Source of the DNA: Bacillota bacterium
GTDB taxonomy: Bacteria; Bacillota; UBA4882; UBA8346
Direction: 5' to 3'
Assembly: GCA_029776595.1 (NCBI GenBank)
Contig: JAKOSX010000005.1
Location: 1 to 40,682, forward strand
DNA: 40,682 nucleotides
Below the pieces are notes generated by a model, which was not told the DNA's origin, did no database searches, and saw only the letters and a program-made list of their open reading frames with translations. The first letter of the stretch is position 1, and each line of letters starts with the position of its first letter. This document shows, one piece after another, positions 34,676 through 40,682 of the stretch. The position numbers and the translations under genes are program-made.

Positions 34676-35680
34676 TCAACCTTCGCCCAACCGAAATTTC
34701 CGTTCTCGAAACAGCTTAACGCAAGCATCCACCACATCGGCGTCATAGAGGGTCCCCCGATGAAGCAAGATCTCATTTAACGCCGTTTCAATGCCCAAAG
34801 CCGGGCGGTAGGGACGGTGGGAAGACATGGCTTCAACCACATCCGCCACACTGAGAATTTTCGCTTCCAACAATATTTCCGAACCGGTTAATCCTTCCGG
34901 ATAGCCGGAACCGTTAATACGTTCATGGTGTTGCAATACGATCCGGTCAATGGGCCAAGGGAATTCGATGGACTTCAAAATATCATACCCTACTTTAGGA
35001 TGGGTTTGAATTATATTGAACTCTATCTGAGTTAACGCTCCCGGTTTGCTCAGGATTTCCGCCGGAATGCTGATTTTCCCCAGATCATGGACTTCCGCGG
35101 CCAACCGTACGCCGTCAAGTTGTTCCTTGTCCAATCCCATCTCCCGGCCGACGGCCTCCGCCAGTTTCGTCACTTGCCGTTGATGCCCGGCTGTATAGGG
35201 ATCCCTGATTTCCACCATCAACGACATGGCCGAGATGGTCTTTTCCAAAGAACGCCGTAGCTTTTCCAGACTCAGCCGCAATTCTTCCCCGACCCTTTTC
35301 CGCTCAATCGCATACCGAATGGTCCGGGCCAGAATATGATGATCCACCTGCCCCTTAACCAAATAGTCCTGGGCTCCCTCCCGTACTGCCGTTAATGCGA
35401 TCCGTTCATCATTCAGCCCGCTCATAACCACGATGGGAACCCCGGGTGCTTCGGCATATACCCGCATAAATGTCTCCAAGCCTCCGCTGTCAGGAAGAGA
35501 AAGATCCAACAAAACGATATCCACCTCGCCGGAAGCCACCATTTCCAAGCCTGTTTCCAATTCTCCGGCACACTTGAGCAGAAAGGACTGTCCCCCCATC
35601 TCCGACAGCAATTCCCGAATTAATAAAACATCCTCCTGGTCATCCTCGACAAGCAACAAACGGATCGGCTTTTCCATCAT
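34676..35680 (-). CDS. Response regulator with HD-GYP output domain
   Basis: 334 residues: receiver domain (about 1-125) with VEDDQEDVLLIREL, phospho-Asp in IVLLDLSLPDSGG (about 58) and YLVKGQV, a helical linker, and an HD-GYP domain (about 150-325) with HDLGKISIP (about 197), HPKVGYDIL, HHERINGSGYPEGL and SVADVVEAM. All catalytic residues are present, unlike the other HD-GYP protein in this window. It should cut c-di-GMP under phosphorylation control. GGGAG lies 7 bases before the first of two ATG codons. It is last in the argH-apt-EAL/HDOD-substrate-binding gene string. Confidence 0.92.
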   Translation of the reverse strand: MMEKPIRLLLVEDDQEDVLLIRELLSEMGGQSFLLKCAGELETGLEMVASGEVDIVLLDLSLPDSGGLETFMRVYAEAPGVPIVVMSGLNDERIALTAVREGAQDYLVKGQVDHHILARTIRYAIERKRVGEELRLSLEKLRRSLEKTISAMSLMVEIRDPYTAGHQRQVTKLAEAVGREMGLDKEQLDGVRLAAEVHDLGKISIPAEILSKPGALTQIEFNIIQTHPKVGYDILKSIEFPWPIDRIVLQHHERINGSGYPEGLTGSEILLEAKILSVADVVEAMSSHRPYRPALGIETALNEILLHRGTLYDADVVDACVKLFRERKFRLGEG

Positions 35681-35771
35681 GACACATCTCCCGTTTTTTA
35701 AGAAATGCCATCACAACCTCGCTAAACGTGATAACAGTCTGGGATGTCTTCATGGGTATCAATACTGGAGC

Positions 35772-36859
35772 TTATTGTTCCCAGGCTATGGTATGAACCA
35801 CCTCTGAACTCAACAATGTACGGCTTCTCACCTGTATCCCTAAGCGTTTGGCCCGGGCCAAACTGATAATGGGCCTCCCTTTCAGCGTCGGTTTCATTCC
35901 GAGAGATGCCGGGCTTTTCCCGTTAACCAAAATTTCATAAGCCAGTTTACCTGCTCCGAAACCCTGTTCATACCCTGATACATAGACAACGCAAAGCGTC
36001 CCGTAATATATCCGGTCTTTCCAAAAGCTGAAATCCGGCAAACGGCTGTTCTTCCCCGTCCATTCCAGCACTTCTTGCCAGGGAACATTCTCTCCCTTTT
36101 CATTTTTAAACGTATGAATCCCCAGCAACGCCAGGGCATCCGCCTGATTTTGCAACCGTTTCACCGTTTCTTGGTATTCGGCAAAAGTTTTGATGACATT
36201 CCAACTGATAAATCGGACGTTTTTCAATTGTTCCGGAGCATCCTGCTTCATCCGTTCAACGACCCCGTTCCAGGTGGGATCGTCGTCGACGATGACCGCA
36301 ATCCGCTTGATATCCGGTTTCAACTCCAACAGCAAACGGACGGTTTGAACAAAATGTTCCTGTTCCAGCACGCCGCAGATGTTCGAACTGGAATCAAATC
36401 CATAAGCCGAAGGTTCCGCATTGACCGCACTGAATACGAAGGGAATATCGGAATGGGTGAAGTATTTGGTGACATACTCCTGGGCATTGTCATCGTTGGT
36501 ATATACCAAATCCGGTTTCCAGGATTCAATCAATTCACGGGCTTCCCGTCCAACCTTCTCTTTCCATTCGGGGGAACTTTTCCTTTTGGTGTCCATCTCG
36601 AACACCTTGTATTCGATATCCAAACCTTTCAGGGCATCCTTAAAACCCCGAAATTGGTCCTGAGTCCACTCCAATCCATATGATAACTGGTGATATGTAA
36701 AATCTTCCATTTCTTTTTCGGTAATTCAACCGTTGGCTCCGATTGAATCACCGGTCCATGCTTAACCGGGAAAACGAACCATATCAAACCGGCTGCCAAG
36801 GTTACAAAACAAATGAATCCGACCCAAAACCAAGGTTTGCGGTAAAATTGACATGTCAT
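35772..36859 (-). pseudogene. Frameshifted ABC substrate-binding protein, membrane-anchored
   Basis: Two overlapping ORFs make one gene. The first (36629-36859) starts MTCQFYRKPWF behind AAAGGGGG, has a membrane anchor (WVGFICFVTLAAGLIWFVF) and leads into PKKKWKILHITSYH, then drifts into nonsense. The second (35772-36710) continues as LEWTQDQFRGFKDALKGLDIEYKVFEMDTKRK and onward, the typical body of the TrpX-like substrate-binding family, with SWKPDLVYTNDDNAQEYVTKYF and DIPFVFSAVN. The break lies at about 36670-36682, where one base seems to be missing (codon GAN). The ORF-track start at 36710 is not real. It could be a true pseudogene or a sequencing error. Intact length would be about 362 residues. 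The ligand is unknown. Confidence 0.78.
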
Positions 36860-36924
36860 AGCGGGATCCCCCTTTATATATCCTTATACTCCATCATCCC
36901 TGACACATCAAAATAACCTTTCTT

Positions 36925-38133
36925 TCAACTGAATATTTGCTGTACCCATTGCAACGCGGTTATATATAAACGGGAGACTTCACTTTCCGGTACATCCAAG
37001 CGGGCAGTCTTCTCCGCTAATACGTCCCATTCCCCCCGCTCATAGGCGATGATCACATCATATATTTCTCTCAAAGGATTGACATTTCCGAGCAAAGCAT
37101 CTTTCACATCGTCAGCCACAGGGATCTCATCAATAATCTCCTGCAACGGTTTATCCATCAACGCGTCAATCATGGAAAACATACCCATCAGGAACAGGTC
37201 CGAACTGCGTTCTCTCAGGCCTACTTCCGGGGCTAATAATTCCGCAAAGCGGGCTCGAATCAGCGAAAGGATGATCAATTCGTCCGGCTTGTCCTCACCT
37301 ATATTGCGCAGCGAAACCAATGTCACCCATTTTACAAATTCTTTGATTCCCAGAAGGACCAGGCAATATTTGATAGACGTAACTTTTGTCACCAGTCCGA
37401 AGGCTGCGGAATTGATCAACCGTAACAATTTATACGAAAGGGAAACATCCTGCTTCACAATTTCTTCAATTCGGTCAAAATCGCCGCCGAACCGGTTGAT
37501 TTCCTGAATAATTCGGAGATAATTCAATTTATACGGAGCCAGATCCTGTCCTGAGAAAATCTCCGGCTTGCTGAAAAAATACCCCTGAAAATAGGAATAT
37601 CCGCAAGCCATGGCTTCCTCATATTGTTCCAGAGTCTCAACCTTTTCCGCCAAAAACCGGATTCGGCCGTTGCCTATTTCCCGGGGTATCGCTTTCCAGT
37701 CATCCGGCTTCGCTTTCAGAAAATCCACTTTAATGATGTCGGCCAAATCGATCAACGGCGAAATCTTATTGAAAGCCACAAAATCATCCAATGCCAATGT
37801 ATAACCCAGCTGCTTCAACTTACGGCAAGCCGCCAAAATTTCTTCATCAGGGACAATGTCTTCCAAGAGCTCAATGACAACCGATCCTGGCGGAATAATG
37901 GTCGCCATTTCTTTCTTCAGAAGATTCTGGGTAAAGTTAATGAACGCCGGTTTCCCGCCGGTCAGGGTGTCAATGCCGATGACCGAAAAACTGTTGGTAA
38001 TCACATCGGATGTCGCCTGATCTCCGTCAGTATGATCATAGAAATTTTGTTTGCCGGAACGGTAGAGCAGCTCATAGGCAAATACATTTTTATTCTTGGT
38101 GAATATCGGCTGTCTGGCAACAAATACTTCCAT
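36925..38133 (-). CDS. EAL + HDOD domain signalling protein (YuxH-like)
   Basis: 402 residues. The N-terminal EAL domain (about 1-200) begins VARQPIFTKNKNVFAYELLYR, with ELLYR replacing EAL, and has FINFTQNLL, VIELLEDIV, LDDFVAFN (in place of DDFG), IKVDFLK, AEKVET and YFQGYFFSKP. The HDOD domain follows (about 210-390, KQDVSLSYKLLRLINSAAFGL). YuxH-type proteins are often inactive c-di-GMP sensors, and the missing Gly in DDFG fits that. AGGAG lies 7 bases before the ATG. It is 42 bases past apt and 65 before the substrate-binding gene. Confidence 0.9.
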   Translation of the reverse strand: MEVFVARQPIFTKNKNVFAYELLYRSGKQNFYDHTDGDQATSDVITNSFSVIGIDTLTGGKPAFINFTQNLLKKEMATIIPPGSVVIELLEDIVPDEEILAACRKLKQLGYTLALDDFVAFNKISPLIDLADIIKVDFLKAKPDDWKAIPREIGNGRIRFLAEKVETLEQYEEAMACGYSYFQGYFFSKPEIFSGQDLAPYKLNYLRIIQEINRFGGDFDRIEEIVKQDVSLSYKLLRLINSAAFGLVTKVTSIKYCLVLLGIKEFVKWVTLVSLRNIGEDKPDELIILSLIRARFAELLAPEVGLRERSSDLFLMGMFSMIDALMDKPLQEIIDEIPVADDVKDALLGNVNPLREIYDVIIAYERGEWDVLAEKTARLDVPESEVSRLYITALQWVQQIFS

Positions 38134-38175
38134 AGAGAATCTCCTACAAATTGAAAATGATTAACCTAAAATGCC

Positions 38176-38697
38176 CTAATCCGCGGCATAATGGATTAAA
38201 CTGAACACCTCATGCCCTTCCAACCTTTTCCGTCCTCCTAAGGCATCCAGTTCGATCAAGAAGGAAAATCCGACGATTTTGCCGCCCAACTTGGTCACCA
38301 ATTCTGCCGTGGCCGAAATGGTTCCTCCGGTGGCCAGCAAATCATCGACAATCAACACCCGTTGGCCCGGTTCGATGGCATCGCGATGAATCTCCAAGGA
38401 ATCCTGGCCGTATTCCAATTCATACGTTACCTTTTCCACTGCCGCCGGAAGCTTCCCGGGCTTGCGCACTAAAATGAAACCGCACCCCAATTTATAAGCT
38501 AACGGCGCTCCCAATATAAATCCCCTGGACTCAGCGCCCACCACCAGATCCGGACGGGCATCCTTAAAATGTTCGGCCATTTGGTCGATGGCATACTGCA
38601 AGGCAGGGCCGTTCTTCAACAATGTGGTAATATCTTTAAAATTGATACCAGGTTTCGGGAAATCCGGAATCTCCCGAATCAATGCTTTTAAATCCAT
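38176..38697 (-). CDS. apt: Adenine phosphoribosyltransferase
   Basis: Salvages adenine to AMP with PRPP. The 173 residues begin [27 protein letters not shown] and carry [16 protein letters not shown] and the PRPP loop [21 protein letters not shown] (about 112-130). The ORF track starts at GTG 38703, just 3 bases from GAGGAG; the ATG at 38697 is 9 bases away and fits the family start. It lies 18 bases past argH and before the EAL-HDOD gene, so is likely in the same transcript. Confidence 0.95.
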   Translation of the reverse strand: MDLKALIREIPDFPKPGINFKDITTLLKNGPALQYAIDQMAEHFKDARPDLVVGAESRGFILGAPLAYKLGCGFILVRKPGKLPAAVEKVTYELEYGQDSLEIHRDAIEPGQRVLIVDDLLATGGTISATAELVTKLGGKIVGFSFLIELDALGGRKRLEGHEVFSLIHYAAD

Positions 38698-38715
38698 CTT
38701 CACACTCTCCTCACT

Positions 38716-40104
38716 TTACTCGCTGCCTTTTTCGGCCAACAGCCATTCCCGGGCATCGTCCAATTGTTTCCGAACCTGCTCGAAGGCGGTTCCTCCTTCG
38801 GAACGCCGGACATCCACTACCCTTTCCATACGTAAAACCGGATATACCGTACTGTCGATGGAAGCACAGAATGTCTGCATCTCTTCCAGAGTCAGTTCTT
38901 CCAATTTCTTCCCGGTTTCAATCCCGTAACGGACCAAACGGCCGACAATGGCATGGGCTTCCCGGAACGGAATGCCTTTGACCACCAGATAATCAGCTAA
39001 ATCCGTCGCGTTCAGAAAACCGTCTTCAGTGGCAGAAAGCATTTTTCCCCGGTTGAATTTCAACGTCTGTAACATGGGGATGAAAATCGTCAGGCATCCC
39101 TTGACCGTTTTGACACTGTCAAACAAAGCTTCTTTATCTTCCTGCATATCCTTGTTATATGCCAAGGGCAATCCTTTCATCACCGTCAGGATGGCCATAA
39201 GGTTTCCGTAAACCCGGCCGGTTTTCCCCCGTATTAATTCGGCAACATCCGGATTTTTCTTTTGGGGCATGATGCTCGAACCGGTGCTGAACGAATCATC
39301 CATCTCCACAAAGCCGAACTCCGCCGAAGACCAGAGTACCAACTCTTCACAAAAACGGGAAAGATGCATCATGATTAAAGAGGCGATGAAGTTAAACTCC
39401 GCGACAAAGTCCCGGTCACTTACCGCATCCAAGCTGTTTTGGCAAACACCGTCCATTTGCAAAGCGGCGGCAACCCGGCGGCGGTCAATGGGAAAACCCG
39501 TCCCCGCCAGAGCCCCGGCGCCCAACGGCGAAACATTCACCCGGTTCAGACATTCATTCAACCGGTCATAATCCCGGCGAAACATCTGAAAATACGCAAG
39601 CAAATGATGGGCCAGTAAAACCGGCTGTGCCCGCTGTAAATGGGTGTATCCCGGCATGATGGTCTTCGATTCCCGTTCCGCAGTCTCGAGCAACGTCTCA
39701 AACAACTGTTTCAACAAATCCAATATGGCATGGATCTCACGGCGTAGGTACAACCGGACGTCCAAAGCCACCTGATCGTTGCGGCTGCGGGCCGTATGAA
39801 GTTTCTTTCCCAAATCGCCGATTTCCTGGATCAACAATTTTTCGATGTTTAAATGAATATCTTCAGCCGACGGATCCCACTGGATCTCCCCGGCCATCAC
39901 CCGCTCCCGGATTCGGGACAACCCTTCGCGGATGCATTCCGCTTCTTCCGGGGTTATAATGCCGCAAGCTCCCAGCATTTCGGCATGGGCCATGCTTCCT
40001 TCGATATCTTCCTGGGCCAATTGATAATCAAAATGTATCGATGAATGGAAATCATCCATTATCGCCGCTGTTTCCTTCAAAAACCGCCCGCTCCAGGCTT
40101 TCAT
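38716..40104 (-). CDS. argH: Argininosuccinate lyase
   Basis: Last step of arginine synthesis: argininosuccinate to arginine and fumarate. The fumarase/aspartase superfamily signature GSSIMPQKKNPDVAELIRGKTG (about 273-294) holds the catalytic Ser loop. Other marks are TARSRNDQVALDVRLYLR and GYTHLQRAQPVLLAHHLLAY. The ORF track starts at GTG 40122, inside the ribosome site region; I start at ATG 40104 (MKAWSGRFLKE), the usual ArgH opening, 11 bases past GGAGG. The product is 462 residues. No argG is in the window. Confidence 0.96.
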   Translation of the reverse strand: MKAWSGRFLKETAAIMDDFHSSIHFDYQLAQEDIEGSMAHAEMLGACGIITPEEAECIREGLSRIRERVMAGEIQWDPSAEDIHLNIEKLLIQEIGDLGKKLHTARSRNDQVALDVRLYLRREIHAILDLLKQLFETLLETAERESKTIMPGYTHLQRAQPVLLAHHLLAYFQMFRRDYDRLNECLNRVNVSPLGAGALAGTGFPIDRRRVAAALQMDGVCQNSLDAVSDRDFVAEFNFIASLIMMHLSRFCEELVLWSSAEFGFVEMDDSFSTGSSIMPQKKNPDVAELIRGKTGRVYGNLMAILTVMKGLPLAYNKDMQEDKEALFDSVKTVKGCLTIFIPMLQTLKFNRGKMLSATEDGFLNATDLADYLVVKGIPFREAHAIVGRLVRYGIETGKKLEELTLEEMQTFCASIDSTVYPVLRMERVVDVRRSEGGTAFEQVRKQLDDAREWLLAEKGSE

Positions 40105-40208
40105 GATGCATAAAACCTCCACTATAATCTAAATATCTGTGATAATTCCACAATAATATAAAAAACCCTTTTTCATTTCCAAAGAATTCAATTTATATTG
40201 TCATAAAA

Positions 40209-40236
40209 TAAAAAAACCCGTTGCCGGGTTTTTTTC
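40209..40236 (-). terminator. Terminator of the paaK-like gene
   Basis: Symmetrical AAAAAAACCCG-TTGC-CGGGTTTTTTT, a hairpin with a T run on both strands. It lies just after the stop at 40241. Confidence 0.88.
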
Positions 40237-40240
40237 AATT

Positions 40241-40682
40241 TCAGATATCTCTTTCATCATAAACACGTTTGGACTTTTTTTCGCTGCGCGGTAAGGTCCC
40301 CAGCGGAACCGCTTGCACATCGACCACAATCCCGATCTTCCGCTTGAAATTCTGTCCGATTTTCGCGGCAACCGTTTCCAGGTCGCTTCCGGGTTCCGCT
40401 TCCGCCAAGACCAACATATGATCCCTGGCATCCCGCCGGCTGAGACGAACCTGATATTCGCTGCTGGCACCGGGTGTTTCCCGCAACACATCTTCGATTT
40501 GTCCCGGGTAGATGTTGACCCCTTTAATTTTGATCATATCGTCGCTTCGGCCCAAAATCCGGTCAATCCTCGGGAAAACGCTGCCGCAGGGGCAACGGCC
40601 GGGGATAATCCGCGTCAAATCTCTGGTACGGTAACGGATTAAAGGGGCTCCTTCCTTCGTCAACGTGGTGATCACCAATTCG
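40241..40682 (-). CDS. Phenylacetate-CoA ligase family, C-terminal part only
   Basis: The N-terminal part lies beyond the right edge; the frame stays open to the last base (ELVITTLTKEGAPLIRYRTRDLTRI...). That stretch, followed by GRCPCGSVFPRIDRILGRSDDMIKIKGVNIYPGQIEDVLRE, is the end of the large domain and the C-terminal lid of PaaK-type adenylate-forming ligases, with Arg of the hinge (YRTRD) and Lys in MIKIKG. PaaK ligases make aryl-CoA from phenylacetate; in anaerobes many PaaK-like proteins act on other aryl acids, so the substrate is open. The end VYDERDI and terminator are intact. Confidence 0.9.
   Translation of the reverse strand, partial: ELVITTLTKEGAPLIRYRTRDLTRIIPGRCPCGSVFPRIDRILGRSDDMIKIKGVNIYPGQIEDVLRETPGASSEYQVRLSRRDARDHMLVLAEAEPGSDLETVAAKIGQNFKRKIGIVVDVQAVPLGTLPRSEKKSKRVYDERDI

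Noticed and set aside
36690-36720. Programmed -1 frameshift at GAAAAAG linking the two parts of the binding protein
   Set aside because: The slip site lies before ILHITSYH, which is a conserved family stretch in the first frame, so a slip there would lose it. A single-base loss after SYH fits better.

Overview
The window reads as chromosomal DNA of a spore-forming member of the Bacillota (Firmicutes) with about half G+C. The evidence is a complete ctsR-mcsA-mcsB-clpC stress operon with its own CtsR box, a SPOCS-domain protein and a LysM/spore-envelope protein behind a sigma-K-like promoter, an IreB/ReoM family regulator, strong purine-rich ribosome binding sites, and many chemotaxis and c-di-GMP genes that imply motility. 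A clostridia-like or Limnochordia-like lineage is a guess from gene content only. I see no rRNA, tRNA, CRISPR array, phage or insertion sequence. Most genes are on the minus strand; cimA, a YdcZ-type transporter, a TPP enzyme and an amidohydrolase are on the plus strand.

Layout. 1-2000: sporulation-type genes (SPOCS protein, PG-binding/LysM/GH18-like protein). 2000-5500: citramalate synthase (isoleucine route), ZIP metal transporter, YdcZ-type transporter, cheY and a small helical protein. 6000-8600: a GT4 glycogen synthase/maltose-1-phosphate synthase (GlgM type) and a maltokinase, two enzymes of the GlgE alpha-glucan network. 8700-11030: tRNA1(Val) methyltransferase, MurA and IreB/ReoM, with the ireB stop overlapping the murA start. 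11280-13320: an FtsH-like protease lacking a periplasmic domain, overlapped by a gene for a single-pass membrane protein. 13330-13700: a 280-base imperfect palindrome. 13700-16470: an orphan ABC substrate-binding protein and, divergently, a pyruvate-oxidase-like enzyme. 16520-18160: an HD-GYP protein and CheX. 18300-22850: clpC-mcsB-mcsA-ctsR. 22940-27010: rho, a zinc-ribbon protein, cheB and a secreted protein. 27100-31545: pyrG, a YesL-like membrane protein, argS and an FmdB-type zinc ribbon. 31700-34600: a DUF4080-type radical SAM protein and, divergently, an amidohydrolase. 34670-40104: argH-apt-EAL/HDOD-(frameshifted substrate-binding protein)-REC/HD-GYP. 40241-end: the C-terminal end of a phenylacetate-CoA ligase.

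How they fit. CtsR, McsA, McsB and ClpC form the heat-shock/arginine-phosphorylation proteolysis module. In Listeria, ReoM (the IreB homologue) protects or exposes MurA to ClpCP, and here the regulator and MurA are translationally coupled while ClpC lies 8 kb away. MurA has Asp in place of the fosfomycin-targeted Cys. CheY, CheX, CheB, two HD-GYP proteins and an EAL-HDOD protein are scattered rather than held in one chemotaxis operon.

The most unusual items are the ReoM-MurA coupling, the possible split FtsH, a family of four dispersed intergenic repeats (one a large hairpin) and a probably catalytically dead GH18-like spore protein. I did not find a single obvious new multi-gene defence or biosynthetic system. 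All functions are read from sequence motifs without database searches.
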